This document shows, one piece after another, positions 1 to 12,337 of a stretch of DNA of 64,000 nucleotides. The first letter of the stretch is position 1, and the number at the start of each line of letters is the position of its first letter. The stretch is from Tetraselmis striata (taxonomy: Eukaryota; Chlorophyta; Chlorodendrophyceae; Chlorodendrales; Chlorodendraceae), in contig VCJN01000548.1 of assembly GCA_006384855.1 (NCBI GenBank), positions 86,435 through 150,434 of the forward strand. Direction: 5' to 3'. The notes under the pieces were generated by a model, which saw only the letters and a list, made by a program, of their open reading frames with translations, had not been told where the DNA came from and searched no databases. The position numbers and the translations under genes were made by a program.

Positions 1-220
1 TGGCCTGGCATGGCATAGGATGCCATGGGATGACACGGCGTGACCTGGCCTGGCCTGGCGTGACATGGCGTGGAATGGCATTGGGCATGATGGCATGTCG
101 CATGGGGCATGGCATGACATAACATGACATGGAATGGGGTGGGATGAGTGGGATGGGATGGGATGGGATGGGATGGGATGGGATGGGATGGCATGGTATG
201 GTATGGTATGGCGTGGTGTG
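1..220. repeat. Degenerate minisatellite (GGGAT / TGGCA units)
   Basis: The first 220 bases are almost entirely short G/T/A-rich units. TGGCATGGCA-like units come first, followed by a clean GGGAT array at about 148-192 and GGTAT units to about 210. The tract lies directly beyond a splice donor of the minus-strand phospholipase B-like gene (position 262), so it is probably inside an intron of that gene. No coding potential is credible despite a short Gly/Met/Trp-rich open frame. Confidence 0.8.
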
Positions 221-262
221 CCAAGAGGTGCAATGGCACAACGGAGTGACAGTGGCACGTAC

Positions 263-2309
263 TTTTGGCGAGCCGGTTGGCCACCATGACTCGGATCCAA
301 CAGGGGACGCTCTCGGCGCTGATGCTGTCGTACTTGGCGCTATCCAGCACGTTCAGGGAGGTCTCCATCACAAACAGTGAGGAGGGGCCTGGTGGGTGCA
401 GTGGAAGTGAGGGAACAGGGGCGGTGGAGGGAGAAGGAGGGGGGGGGGGGGGGGGGGGGGGGGAGGAGGGAGATCTAGAGTCATGTAGTTGTGGGCCATG
501 ATTCAGCTTCAGCTTCTTGGGGCACCGCGACTTCGGGTATGAATACTCACTACTATCGCCTGTAAGATTTTGCCGACCTGTCACACGTCCCCAAACTGAA
601 TGCCCACATTACGTTCAACACCATCTTATGCGCATGACAAAGATGTCTTATCGTTTATAGTGTTGCACGATTTACGGTTTTACGGCACCGTAAGTACTCG
701 AGCAGTGTGCCTTTACACACTGCAGGGGTTCCTGCTGGTGCCAGTCCTATCCCGGGGGGCGGAGACACTCCCTATGACGCACGGTGTACTCTGTGAACCC
801 TGTATGTACCCCCTCAGTAAGGATTATTGCGTTGCCCCAGGGAAAGGGGGGAGGGGGGGGAGGGGGGTGTCTCAAGGGGCTCGGACATACGCAGCCCACC
901 TGAGGTGATGTAGAAGTCGTCCATGGAGGTCAGCAGTCCTGGTGAGGAGGAGAACGACTCGGTGAAGGGCTCGCGGGTCGGGTCCTCGGATGGCAGGGTG
1001 ATGTGCTGTTCCGGAAATGGGGTGAGACAAGGCATGCTGCCCGTCAGCCTGAGATAGAGATCGCGATAGGGCTGCATTGTACGTGCAGTGGGCGCCATGC
1101 ACGGACAGGGCGCGCAGTGGGCAACCTGAGGCAGGGGAAGAGGGGGGGGGGTGGAGATCATCTGCGTGCGAGCTGGGCAGGACCTTGAAGGTGCGAGGGA
1201 ATGCGTTGGTGTAGCCGTCCCATGTAGTGTGACCCACGGTGATGTCCTTGTAGCTGCCCTGCGACAAGGATGCGCAGTGACTCCCCGATCAGCGCATGAG
1301 GCGTTGGCGGAGAATGGCAAGGTAACAGTTAGTGGTGTTGATGGTGGTGGGGGGGCAGCAAAGCACCCACCTGCGCGCCCTGTTCCAGCTTGATGGCTGC
1401 CGAGCAGTGGGATGGTCGGTCCTGGAGCGCGGCAGCAGCGGCCATGTCTATGCCGGTGCGGCGAGATAGCTTGCGCGGGAGGGCGGACATCCCCTTTGCA
1501 TCCGTGCCATGGTCCCGCCTGGCCACGGGGGGCATGTAGCATGAGTTCGCTGAGCTGGCGGCCATACAGCGCTGCAGGGATAAGGGGGGAGGGGTTGGGG
1601 AGGGGGGGGGGGGGGGGGGGCGGATTAAATGGGTTTGCACCGTGCGAGCGCCGGCATGACATCGTACAGGTCGCCCAGCATGTTGAGCAGGAGCAGGTCA
1701 ATGGTGAACATCTCGCGGCTCGAGGCGCAGAACTCAGCGTAGCCTTCCAGCAGCCCGTCGAACTGCGCTAGCACGTCCCCCACCGCCGACCAGTACTCGT
1801 GGCGCTCGTCGCTGGTGCCCGAGGCGGCTACCTGACCGCGCAGCCAGTCGAGGTTCTCCTGCACGGGGCACAGGCCGGAGGGGCAGGGGGTGAGTGATGG
1901 GTGTCGTAAATAAGGAATTCCAACGCATAGGCCGCAGCGCCACCCAACCTGCGCGAACGCCACGAGCCGCTTCCCGGCTGGCTTGCCGCGGAATAGGTCG
2001 TCGAGGTAGTTGTCGACGAAAACCTCCATCTGACCGCAGGTGAAGAAAGCCTCGAGGTAGCCCAGCGCGAAGAGGGCGTCGTCGCGCGGCACCTCCTGCC
2101 CTGCGGCCATATCCAGCACCGTCCACCCACCGACCAGCTCAGACCTGGGACGGGGTCGGCCAACCCAGTGAGTGACCAGTCAAATAGCGAGACAGAATGC
2201 GGGCGCTTGCCCACGTGACGATGCGAATGCGAATGCAAGGCGGTAGCGGTGGGACACACCTAAAGCGCACACACTCACTCTCTCTCTTTCTCTCGCTCTC
2301 ACTCTTAAC

Positions 2310-2340
<31 letters not shown>

Positions 2341-2661
2341 ACACACAGACACAGACACAGACACACACGCGCGCGCGCACGCACAAACAGCCAAAACACA
2401 TACGTTCAATATCTCTCGCTCTGTCATATATCATCCCAACACCCCGAGGCACGCGCCCCACCTCCCGTAGGCCGCCGCCGATGCGTCCAGCACTCCGGGC
2501 TGCAGCCGCCACGCCTCGCCGTCGCGGTAGACGGAGGCTGTTCCGTCGGCGTGCGCACCCGGAACCCCGCCCAGCAGCAGGGCTGCCGCGGCGAGGAGCG
2601 GTGCCCAGTACAAGCGGCGCCCTCCGAGGGCGAAACCGTCGGGAGCAGCTCGTGGCGCCAT
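263..2661 (-). CDS. Phospholipase B-like hydrolase (PLBD/lamina-ancestor family), 5' seven exons, partial
   Basis: Minus-strand gene cut by the left edge. Exons (high to low): 2661-2462, 2144-1949, 1858-1641, about 1518-1371, 1258-1184, 1005-900, 388-263; they join in phase to about 356 residues of a family usually 550-600 long. The start is followed by a hydrophobic signal-like segment (residues about 19-36), as expected of a secreted or lysosomal/vacuolar enzyme. Family landmarks seen are LFALGYLEAFFTCGQ, HCSAAIKL, VGHTTWDGY, SSSPGLLTSMDDFYITSG and VMETSLNVLD. The Cys of HCSAAIKL (about residue 243) corresponds to the N-terminal nucleophile freed by autocleavage in known PLBD proteins. The acceptor of exon 4 is the least certain, because family conservation is weak just before the nucleophile. 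Known members are amidase-fold enzymes acting on phospholipid-like substrates; the substrate here is unknown. Confidence 0.85.
2311..2376. repeat. Poly-C tract plus CA microsatellite in first intron
   Basis: A run of about 17 C is followed by a CA/CAGA dinucleotide array and a short CGCG stretch. It lies in intron 1 of the phospholipase B-like gene. On that gene's sense strand the homopolymer is G, the one clear exception to the window's usual sense-strand C tracts. Confidence 0.85.
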
Positions 2662-3555
2662 GGCTGTGGCTCGGCTCGGCCGCGGAGGGGAAAACGCGGC
2701 GGCCGTGACGACGCTTCTCGCTCGGGAGGTCGTCTATTGCAGGGAAGGTGCAGGCGTGCTAGACGCTTTTGTGGCTTGAAAATGGCCGGGCTTTGCGGGT
2801 TGGGGGGGGGGGGGGGGGGGGGTCTCCACAATCGTCAGCGAGCCCGTGCCTGGCCACAATTGCTGCCTCGTCGCGCAACCGTGCAATAACGGGTTTTGGC
2901 GACGACGACGCATGCGCGCTGAACGCGCGCATGCACTTGTATCGGTGGCGCGCGCAACGCGCCGCATCAGCGTATTCGGCTGCCGTCGCTCGTCTGTCAT
3001 GTGAGATCGTCTGAGATCGTGAGATGACGGGACGGGGTGGGTCGATAGTCGCTCCACCCACGAGCAGATACGCCACGGTTTCATCTCATCTACTGGTCGT
3101 CGTGGTCTCGACGAGCAGCCGCTGCAAGCAAGCTGGGGATATAAAGGATGCTTGCTGGCCTGCTTGCCCATTATTTCGTAAGTTAAAGAATTGTTAGTCT
3201 CTACTTGATCCTACTGCAGGTAGTCGCTCCTGGTATAGTAGTCGCTATAGATAGTTGCTATTCAGGATTATTCCTCGACTGTGTGTGCCCGATATCGCGC
3301 GTCCTTGACGCCGCGCCGCGTGGTAAGCAGCAGTAAATGAAGCATTCCTGCTTCATTTAGAATACCAGTTGGCAACGATCGGTTACTGGTGTGCAGATCG
3401 TCGTCGTTCTCAAGCGCTGTCGTCGTCGTCCCTGCCACCGCCCAACCACCACTTCGCCAGTAGCAAGCGACCAACTCTCTGGCTCGCAGCCGGCTTCCCT
3501 ATCCTCCTTCGTTTGCCCGCCCCCGAGGTCAGCGCGGGCAAGTGGCGCGGTCGCG
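2662..3555. promoter_or_regulatory. Divergent intergenic/promoter region between the PLB-like gene and SYP81
   Basis: The two genes are transcribed away from each other from this interval of about 0.9 kb, so it should hold both promoters and 5' UTRs. A poly-G run lies at about 2802-2822. A TATA-like GATATAAAG lies at 3138-3146 on the plus strand, about 410 bases before the SYP81 start codon. Small open frames here have no recognisable product. The promoter role is inferred from gene arrangement. Confidence 0.5.
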
Positions 3556-4501
3556 ATGGATCGCACGGCCGAATACTTCGAGGTGGCGGAGGCGACCGCG
3601 CGCGTGGTGCGCCGCCCCAAGGTGCGCCCTGGGCCTGATTCTTGCAACCTCCCCCTCTCCTATCCCACCGCCGCCACCCACCACCATCAGTGCCGCAACC
3701 ATCACCATCACCAGCACCCACAGCTACAGCGTGCCGTTCCAAGGCGACCCCCAACCTGCCCCCTTTTTCACCTCACTCCCTTCCCCTCACTCCCATCCTC
3801 CTCCTCCCACCTTCTCCACGTCCTTCTCATGCAGCACCCACGTCCTCGCCACCAGTTTCCTCCTTATTCTGCCATCCTCCCCCACCTCTCCTCCTCAGCT
3901 TGCCCAGCATGCGGGCCCCTTCCGCTCCCCGAGCTGCATTCCCCCCCCCCCCCCCCCCCCCCAACCCCTGCTGCCATGTCTCCCCCTTCCCATGCAAGAC
4001 CACATAGGCTCTCATCCCCTCCCTGCTCCCCCCTTCCTCCTCCAAACCCGACCCCGCTGCCATCCAGGAAGAGGTGAAGCAGCTGCAGTCGGCCCGACTC
4101 TTGCGTCCAGTGCGCCACAAGTCGGAGTTTGCGCGGGCGGCGATGGCGTGCGTGAGTGCCTCGCCGGCAGGCAGGGGGCAGCTTGCGGGGGAGGTGGGGT
4201 CGAAGGGGAATCAATGGCGGCTGCAGGGTCTGTACATACACAGATAAGCTCATTTTGCATCCTCCTGCGACCCCCGCCGCCGCATCCCCCCCCCTCCCCC
4301 CCCTGCATCGCCGGGCCGGCAGGCGCAGGAGATCACGGAGTTGCTGGCATTCTTGGCCGCCAGCCGGCGCGACTACCTGCAGCCCGGGCGCAGCAGCGAG
4401 CTGCAGAAGGACAAGGTGGAGGAGGAGGTGCGGGCACTGGCACCTGGGGGAGCATGAGAAGGAGGGTGGCATGCGCGGCGGCTGAGCGCTCCCCCCCCCC
4501 A

Positions 4502-4532
<31 letters not shown>

Positions 4533-6636
4533 TTCTCCCGATCGCGCTCCGCGACCTCGCTCCCGGCCCCGCCAGGTGGGGCTCTTCTCCAAGGCGTGCA
4601 ACCGGCGGGTGTCGCTGCTGCAGGAGGGCGTCACGGCGATGAAGGGCGCGGGGAATGCGACTCCGCAGGCGGTGGCGCACCGGCAGGGGGTGGTGAGCCC
4701 CCCCCCCCCCCCCCCGCACTCCTCCCTCCCCCTCCACACGCCATACTCCGAGCGCGCAGGATAGGGATGATTTCGGGGCGGAGGCGGCCGACAAAAGCGC
4801 CCAACCGCGGTCAGCAGGGGTGCGGGGGGCGGCGGTGCAGCAAGCTGGGATAATCCCGCGCAGTAATCCCTTGTCGTGATGTTCTCCCAGCTTTATCCCA
4901 GCCTATCCCGATCCCGGCATGTCCGCAGGTATCCCGGCTCATCACACGAGTGGCAAAGTCCAGGACACACGCTGCATGAGGTGTCAACTGACAGAGTGTC
5001 ATGTGCTCATCGAGCACGGCCGATGACATCCCGGTATATCCTGGAATAGTGTCGCGCATATCTTGAGGGAGTCCCTGAGGTGGAGCGGCTTGCCGCTACC
5101 CCCCTCCCCCGGGGGTCTGCCTGGTCGCAGGTGCTCATCTTGACAGAGGCGCTGGCGGAGGCGAGCCAACAGTTTGACCGGCTGCGGGAGGCGCGGCTGC
5201 GGGCGCGCCGCGATGGCCGGCGGCGCGGTGGCCGGCCGGCAGCAGCCTCCGCCCGTGACCCGGCGGCGGCGGGGGCGGGCGCGGGAGGGGAGGGCGGCGC
5301 GCGGCCATCGCACACACAGGCGGTGGAGGGGTTGCCGCCGGAGCGCCTGGCTGCGATGGCGGAGGAGAACGCGGCGCTGCTGGGGGAGCTGCAGAGCCTG
5401 TCCAAGCAGGTGCGCCCCCCCCCGCCTCGGAGGGCGCGGGGGTAAGCGCTACGATGATGGGGGCTCTGGTAATCGTCGCATACGTAAACGCACAACTGTA
5501 CGTTGGATGCGTATGCATACGTGTAGAACTGCGCGTGCATGCCAGCACCCCTGGGTAGAATGCTGTACACCTTGCCGCAAATTGTTATATTCTGGCTGCG
5601 GCATCAAGCCACATGCGGATCCATATCCCGAACATAGCAGCCTCCAGTGGGCAGCAGGAGCGCCCACAAAAGCCCAATCCCGCTACAGGGCGGCCCCACC
5701 CCCAGTGGCCCCCGCGGCGATGACACATCTGCCAACAACCCAAAGCCATTTATACATTTTCCTACAAACTTGCACTCTATGCGTTTCAGGAATCCCCACT
5801 CGGACCATCCCGAAAGGCACCTGTGTGGCGGTGTGCACGGAGACTGGCGTGATTATCGACCATGCGGTATAGAATCGCTCACAGGAACGTACTCTCGCGG
5901 CCTCCCTCTGTCGAGCCTTATTCACCTTTCTTTTTCACCTTGCCACAAAGTTTTATTTTCTGGCTGCGGCATCAAGCCACATGCGGATCTATATCCCGAA
6001 CATAGGCGCCTCCAGTGGGCAGCAGGAGCGCCCACAGAAGCCCATCCCGCTACAGGGCGGCCCCGCTCCCAGTGGCCCCCGCGGCGATATGACATATCTA
6101 CCAACAACCCACAGCCTTTCATACATTTTCCCACAAACTTACACTCTATGCGTTTCAGGAATCCCCACTCGGACCATCCCGAAAGGCACCTGTGTGGCGG
6201 TGTGCACGGAGACTGCCGTGAACATCGACCATGCGGTGTAGAATCGCTCACAGGAACGCACTCTCGCGGCCTCCCTCTGTCGAGCCGGATTTACCGGCCC
6301 GTCGATGATTGACCTTTCCCGCCACGCTGAGCGTAATCGGGTCAAAACCCGTCGGCGCCTCTGCGGCAGGCGCACTCGGTGGAGCGCACGGTGGCGGACA
6401 TCGCGGCGCTCAACTCAATGTTCAGCGAGGCGGTGCTGAAGCAGGCGGCGCAGGTGGAGGGGCTGTACCTGGACGCGCTGGCGGCGAGCTCTCATGCCGA
6501 GGCGGGGAACACGCACCTGCGGCGCGCCATGCAGCTCAACAGCTCCACGCGCATCTACATCCTGCTCGTCTTTGGCATCGCCATCTTCGGCATGCTCTTC
6601 CTGGACCGATACAGCTCCCGCTTCGGGCCCGTGTAG
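3556..6636 (+). CDS. SYP81: Syntaxin-18/SYP81 (Ufe1-type) ER Qa-SNARE
   Basis: Six exons: 3556-3621, 4068-4151, 4323-4427, 4576-4692, 5131-5409, 6370-6636. They splice in phase to 305 residues, the usual size for SYP81. The N-terminal MDRTAEYFEVAEATARVV and RPVRHKSEFARAA match the syntaxin-18 N-terminal helical domain. HRQGVVLILTEAL spans the exon 4/5 junction and fixes that splice. Exon 6 carries the SNARE helix (about residues 218-275) and a tail anchor, RIYILLVFGIAIFGMLFLDR (278-297), with only eight residues after it. Known role: t-SNARE on the ER for retrograde Golgi-to-ER vesicle fusion, with Sec20, Use1 and Sec22. Exon 5 has a Gly/Ala/Arg-rich insertion after the EARLRAR segment that looks lineage-specific. 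All introns but the last have sense-strand C tracts. Confidence 0.92.
5571..6286 (+). repeat. Tandem duplication of about 350 bp inside the last SYP81 intron
   Basis: Copy 1 (5571-5917) and copy 2 (5939-6286) are direct repeats offset by about 368 bases, diverged by scattered substitutions. The segment after a TTTCAG (copy 1 near 5786, copy 2 near 6154) is identical for more than 60 bases, while the flanks differ more. The unit is not needed for the SYP81 reading frame; exon 5 joins exon 6 across it in phase. Confidence 0.9.
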
Positions 6637-6799
6637 GCCGCCGCCTGTCATCGGCCGCCAAACTCTGATGGGCACAACTAATAACCCCAAATGCCCTCGA
6701 TCGAGAGTTAACGCCACTTGTCCTCGCCTGCTTGGCGGCGTTGCTCCTCTGCGAGGTAATGACTGCCTGCCCGCACACTGTTGCATGCGTCATGCGCGG

Positions 6800-6804
6800 T
6801 GTAA
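6800..6804 (+). terminator. Candidate TGTAA polyadenylation signal for SYP81
   Basis: TGTAA is the usual green-algal polyadenylation motif. This one lies 164 bases past the SYP81 stop and just before a poly-G run at about 6827-6849. It is assigned by position only. Confidence 0.35.
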
Positions 6805-8501
6805 CACGCATTGAGAGGAAAAGGAGGGGGGGGGGGGGGGGGGGGGGGGATGTTGTGGCACAGTTGCTGGCGCGAGATGGCGTCCATGCTGCTGCCAATC
6901 TTGCCAGAGCTACCGCTGCCAGGGCGCTCCTAATAGCGCAGTGAAACAGGGTAGCTGCCGCTGGACCCATCAGCCGGTTGCCAATACGGCACCTTCGGCA
7001 GCGCTCCGGAATCAGGCTACTTCCCAGGCAACTTAGCAGCATCAATTGCTACTGCTGTATACAACTTCTGTTGCATATGAACCATCCCGCTAGTGCCCGG
7101 ACCTGCACTCGGGCGCGGTAAAAATGATGTGCAGTGTCGACCCACAATGTCTCACCCATGTATTCCATATGGAATAACATGAATTATGTCGTGCAACAAT
7201 GACATAAATAGACAGCAAATGCAATCCTTGCTTTTTATTGATGTTGTAATTGCACTGCGGGCGAGCCTGCGCTGACGTCTGCTGTGATCTATGCGACATG
7301 GACCGCCGTATGGCCTCCCGACACCGGTCATGCTGACGATTATATCATCATTTGCGCCCGTCGGCTTCCCGTCTACTTAATGGCTGCGCCAAACAACAGG
7401 AATGTATACAATGCCCACAACAACCGGGCAACAACACTCCAATGCAGGCGCCAGCAGCGGGCACCTATAGCCGCGGTTGTGAATACGTGCGGGCCCTCGT
7501 CGGTTCCCGGCCAGCCAGAGCCTGGCACATTTCATCAAGCGCCCCCGCCTCACAAGGTCCCCTCAATTGTTGAGGGGCATGTTGGTGGCGTTTGTCTGCC
7601 AGCCTGTAGTATTTTCATGCCTGGACTGCTCGACAGCGCGCAAATGAACGCATTGGACTAGAACCTACCCCGGACAAAATGAAGCGGAATGGGCTGCTAT
7701 AGATCAGGCAGAATACGACTCTTCATTTAGGCCACTTTTTCCGATACTCGTTTCGCAGAGTGAGGGAGGGATAGAGAGAAAGAGGGAGAAAACCCGTACA
7801 TAGAGCTGTGGGTTCCTCGAGGGCATCACCACACGTTTCGCATAACATCTATTTGACGCAGATTTGATAACCGCTCGTACCCGTACCAAACGCCGTTTAT
7901 TCGCACAACACCTGCGCACGGACAGCGGGCAGCCTATCCGTACCATCCAGTACTACACGTGCGTGTGCAGACGCAGATGTCACACTCTGCGAATAAGCAG
8001 AAGATGCCGCGCAAATCTCGTTTCGGCCACAGACCCAAGCATCAGCAGTTGAGCCAAGTCAAATGTGAGGAGGGGTACCCAGTACGCCCTGCACCCATAG
8101 CAGATCACGTCCCGATGTGTGTGAACGCTCTGATACACCCAGGTCACCTGCGAGGGCGCTTGCACCAGTGACATCAAGTGAGGGTGGATGCCGGCGTGAT
8201 TGCACCATTGACATCAAGGTTCCTGCGCGGGAACAAGGCAAGGAGGATACCCCAGGTATCAGGCACTATTTCAGCGCATGGAGGCAACTGTTGGCAAGGG
8301 AGAGCGACGCGGACGGGCGAGCAGTACCAGGAACGTCCACGTTGCCATCAGCGCGCATGCATGATTGTTGGTGTGCATGCAGCGCCAATGGTGACGCCCC
8401 CTGTGATGGCACAGTATACATATCAGAGCACGCATGCACCCCAGACCAGAGCATCAACAACTGAACCCAGTCAGATGTCATGCTCAGGATGCCCAGCAGG
8501 T

Positions 8502-8556
8502 TTTAGGGTTTTATGTGTAGAGTTTTAAGGTTTTAGAACCCTAAAACCCTAAACCA
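8502..8556. repeat. Interstitial telomere-like inverted motif
   Basis: TTTTAGGG-type sequence is followed within 40 bases by CCCTAAAACCCTAAA, that is, degenerate telomere-like repeats facing each other. Other short telomere-like pieces lie near 34650-34720, 46750-46806 and 48520-48550. The runs are too short and imperfect to be a telomere. Confidence 0.6.
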
Positions 8557-9714
8557 GTCTAACAGCCATGACGACAGACCATGTCCCCATGTGTGAGCAC
8601 ATCCATGTCACCTGTGAGCATGCTTGCGCCTGAGACGTCCAGCGTTCCTGCTCGATGACAAGCAAGGAGGGTGCACTCGGTAGGAGGCACGTTTCATGTC
8701 ATTCCGATTGTTGCGCTTTGACAGCCTGGAGCGTGCTAGCGTGGTGGCAGCCAATGCCGCACGGTCCGCGCGCTGACTGGCATCCACGGCATCATCCCGT
8801 CTTTTCCATGCTCACTGCCCAGCTTCTCCATGCACGCGGATCATGCATGGCATGCGTCACGCGCAAGGACACCTAGAGATGCCACACCTCTTCGGGGAGG
8901 CTGTGCAAGGAGCTGGGAGTCTACTCCGTTGAGTACTACAAACCCCGACGGCAGATTGGCTGGCTTCGACAATCATGTCATCCGGATGGAGTTTGACCTC
9001 CGCCGCATGTTGTCATCATGGGTGCCTACCAAGCGTCCCAGGGGCAGCTCCAACACGACCTATGGCCGCGTGGTTCAGAAGGCCCTGAAGATGCTTGGCA
9101 TCGACAGCGTACGGCAGTCAGAAAACTGAAATTTGAAATTTGTTGCAACTTTGTTCCTATTTAGTTTTCCAAGATACATGAAATTTTTAAAATGGAATTT
9201 CTTTCAAGCTAAATAGGTCAGATGTCGTACGGCCCAACCGACATGGACCCGAATAGCGTCTGCTGCCCCCGTATGATGGCAGTCAATGGTGACCGATTGC
9301 ATATTTAGCATGGAACCAAGCGCTGAAGCACGACAACTTCAATGCAAGCCAAAGAAGAGCAGACGCATGCGGACACAACCCTGATGAAAATCTGCAGTTT
9401 CTATGTACAACGGATAATAGACTGTCTATTGGATAAATAGACTGTCCCAAAAATATAAATAGACTGCATATAAATAAAATAGACATATCCTGCGATATAA
9501 ATAGACTGTCCCAAAAAATCTATTATAGTCTCAACCACCAGGGCAACAGCCAGGCACCCAAATCGACAGGATGATGGCCTTCAGTCATCCCGGGCCTCAG
9601 CGCCGGACGCGTCAAACCATACCATATCCCCATCCATCACATAGCAAATGAATCATCACCCCATTTCTACGAGAATAGGACTGTGTAATGGATAAGTTTT
9701 CTCGTATAAATAGG

Positions 9715-9770
9715 ATGACTGACTGGCTGACTGACTGGCTGGCTGGCTGGCTGACTGACTGACTGACTGC
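9715..9770. repeat. CTGA/CTGG tetranucleotide microsatellite
   Basis: The array mixes GACT and GGCT tetramers over about 56 bases. It sits in AT-rich non-coding DNA. Confidence 0.9.
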
Positions 9771-10679
9771 GAAGAGAGAGAAATATATTTATCTGGATAA
9801 TAGATCAGAAGGCAAAGTGAATAATCAACGAATACTGTCACTCGTTGACGCAAGACAATAATTGATTATTGTTAATTCGATATCAGTAGCAAACCCAGTA
9901 ACTGTTAATACGGTAGCAGTATTAATTAGTAGTAAGTTAAATCATAAATGTGATAATACTTCATTGTCGCTGATATGATGATACAATAATAATCCATCTT
10001 CACACCGGTATTACAGCAGGACACAAAAGTTCGCATGTTGTTATGGGTGTGATTTCGCTTGGGGCGCTTCTTCTAGTTGATCAACCCTCGCAAAAGTTAT
10101 GCCGTTGCGGTCATTGCGGGGAAACTCGTGAAATAAGGGCGTGCACATGATGTGCTCGGGTCAATGGGACGGTGTGCGGTGCGCGTGCGGCACCTGTCGT
10201 GTGGCAATATCAGTGTGCGGGTTTTGAACCGGTAAAAACCCTAAACTACCGGGGTTGTGGCGGGTTTGAGCGCCCGGCACGCGCCGGTATATTTAAACAC
10301 AAAGAACCGTATTTCTCCCATGGCTGGCGAGATACACATGTGTTAGCCACCTATCTACCATTTGCCGCCCGGCGCATGTGATGGTTTATCGTCTATAGTC
10401 ACTTGACTAGCGGGCTACATGCGACTTTCGCGAATTGGCCGTTCGCCATGCAAAGAGCAGCAATCTTGCAATTACGCGGAAATCACTACATTTCGCCGTT
10501 TTATCAGAATTTATATATGTGAAAAACGCGATCGAACACCCATGACAAGAGCTTCATGATGTCTCAACATCGCACCATTCTGAAAAAAAAACGGCGAAAT
10601 TCGATAGCCTCTCAAAGATACCCCGTTTCTCTGGTATGCCTAGCAACCAATTCATTGTGCATGGAACCGCTGGATGGGG

Positions 10680-11285
10680 CCAATCATGTAATGTGCCACT
10701 CCGCGCAAGCTCCCAGGCGCGAGGACCTTGTAGATGGCCGGATGTCCATCCAGGTCGCATGGAGTCGACCCCGTCGTGATTTCGGCTTCTCCCTCTTCAT
10801 CATGGGTGTCATGTGATGCAGCATGCGCGCGGATATGTGCGCTAGCCGTGAAACTGTTATTACTGGGGGCGAGCCCGCGCTTAGCCCACGGTGCGGGTGG
10901 TATACGCATGCTCCCGGGGGACCGAAAGCGCATTATGTGTTCTTGCTACTTCAACCCAGCGAGGCGCAGCCAGTGGCGCTTTATCTTGCAGCTTGGAACA
11001 TTGTGGGAGTGAGAATTGTGGAGAATTGTGTGCGGTGCCGGCACACTATCGCAGGTCGAAATGCTCATGCATCGGAACATCACTGCCTGATTGGGCTCAA
11101 AGTCATTCGCAATTTAGAAGTGCGATAACCGGACTTCGAAACGGCTGCCTCCTTGGCGTAGGAGGGCCACATGCACTAAAACGCGAGGCTCCATGGCCAC
11201 GTAGCCCCATGGCTTGGGGACCCAGGCGAGAATACGCGCGGATGATTTAATGTGTATATTAAGATTTATGTGGAGTGCTGTAGTA
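10680..11285 (+). repeat. Dispersed repeat, copy A (inverted partner near 43.6-44.3 kb)
   Basis: This stretch matches the reverse complement of about 43565-44315. Shared blocks include a CTCCCAGGCGCGAGGAC-like block near 10710, GCGCTTAGCC with GGTGCGGG near 10880, GCGAGGCGCAG followed by GCAGCTTGGAA near 10960-11000, and CGGCTGCCTCCTTGGCGTAG near 11142. Identity is high in blocks and low between them, and copy B carries about 150-190 extra bases. No open frame is conserved between the copies, so it looks like an old non-coding or dead mobile repeat of unknown class. Confidence 0.75.
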
Positions 11286-12337
11286 TCGACCACTGCTTGT
11301 CCGCCACACACACATATGCATAGTCGTCATCACACATGTATATGTATATTTTAAATGTTTCCATATGTATGTATCCCACATGTAGTCAGCATCATCGTCG
11401 CGCGCTTCGTCATCATATGCGATATTATGAAGTCCCATAGCATGTCGAGACCAGTGTACTTTGCGATCCTTGTTCCCGCCCTCCGGCGGTCCCTTTTGTA
11501 ATCGGGGCTTACCCCTTTCGGCATGCCCTCTGGCCGTTACTTTCCGGTCCATGTGCTGCTGCCCGAAAACTGTGTACTAAAATACTGCAACCTCTGCAGC
11601 TCACGGCTAATTGTATTAACTCCGGGTAGGGCGCCCTCCGCAGTCCGTTGACAAGGTATGTGCAGGTATTTCTCCAAATATCTGCTGAGTGAGCCAACGT
11701 CTGAATGCACCCGTGCAATCCATTTTTGCCGAACCCGGAAATTTCCGTAATTCCCCCAAAATATGATTTGTCGGATAATTCAGGATAGATGCCATGATTT
11801 AACCCCGTCTAAATGATCTGAATCCCCGAAACCTGATCTTGGGTGTATTTTCCTGTGGCGCCCCGCTCAGTCTGATAAGTCCCGAATGCATTCTCATCCG
11901 TATCTGGTGGTGCCTGCCCACGAAGTTCCCGTCTTTGTCCTCGTGGGGCGGGTGTGTGTGTGTGGGGGGGGGGGGGGGGGGGGGGTCCCCATTTATTTTA
12001 AATGCCGAACTTGATCTGCTTTTTGTCTCCCGACTTGCTTGGGGTGATGTGATACTCTTCCTAGTGTCATCATACCCTGTCCTCAACTTCTGCCTGTCGC
12101 CCGCCTAGGCCACTGCCACAGCCCCTAGGGCGTGATGCAGTTATCTGACATAATTACTGCTGCTGATGACTTTGCTAAAATACACATTTATCTTTCCAGT
12201 CATGCCCCAATTTAGGCTATTTAGCCCTTTTGGGGTGTTTTGGCATTGATGTTGTTTGCAACAATCTTGTCTATATTCCCATCGCCGGCCTTGCCTTGTG
12301 ACTGGACTTGCCGGATTATATATAGGCGGTAGAAACG
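11286..12337. other. Non-coding stretch with a poly-G run
   Basis: AT-richer DNA with TATGTATA-like low-complexity sequence near 11320-11370 and a poly-G run at about 11966-11985. I see no gene or repeat boundary that can be supported. Confidence 0.5.

Larger units (their letters stand above)
6637..10679. other. Gene-poor region with microsatellites and short repeats
   Basis: No open frame here resembles a known protein or shows coherent exon structure. Visible landmarks: poly-G at about 6827-6849; an inverted TTTTAGGG/CCCTAAA telomere-like pair at about 8502-8556; a weak open frame at 8830-9129 with no recognised product; a repeated ATAAATAGACTGTCCC-like motif at about 9415-9530; and a CTGA/CTGG array near 9715. 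From about 9.1 to 10.6 kb the base composition becomes much more AT-rich than the genes. Confidence 0.6.

Noticed and set aside
3542-4642. 366-codon open frame rich in Pro, Ser and His
   Set aside because: It reads through C-tract introns of SYP81 in the wrong frame; the composition is that of translated poly-C.
4762-4856. Possible extra SYP81 exon starting RDDFGAEAADK after a GCGCAG
   Set aside because: Exon 4 joins exon 5 directly to give HRQGVVLILTEAL, the conserved SYP81 sequence, so this stretch is intron.
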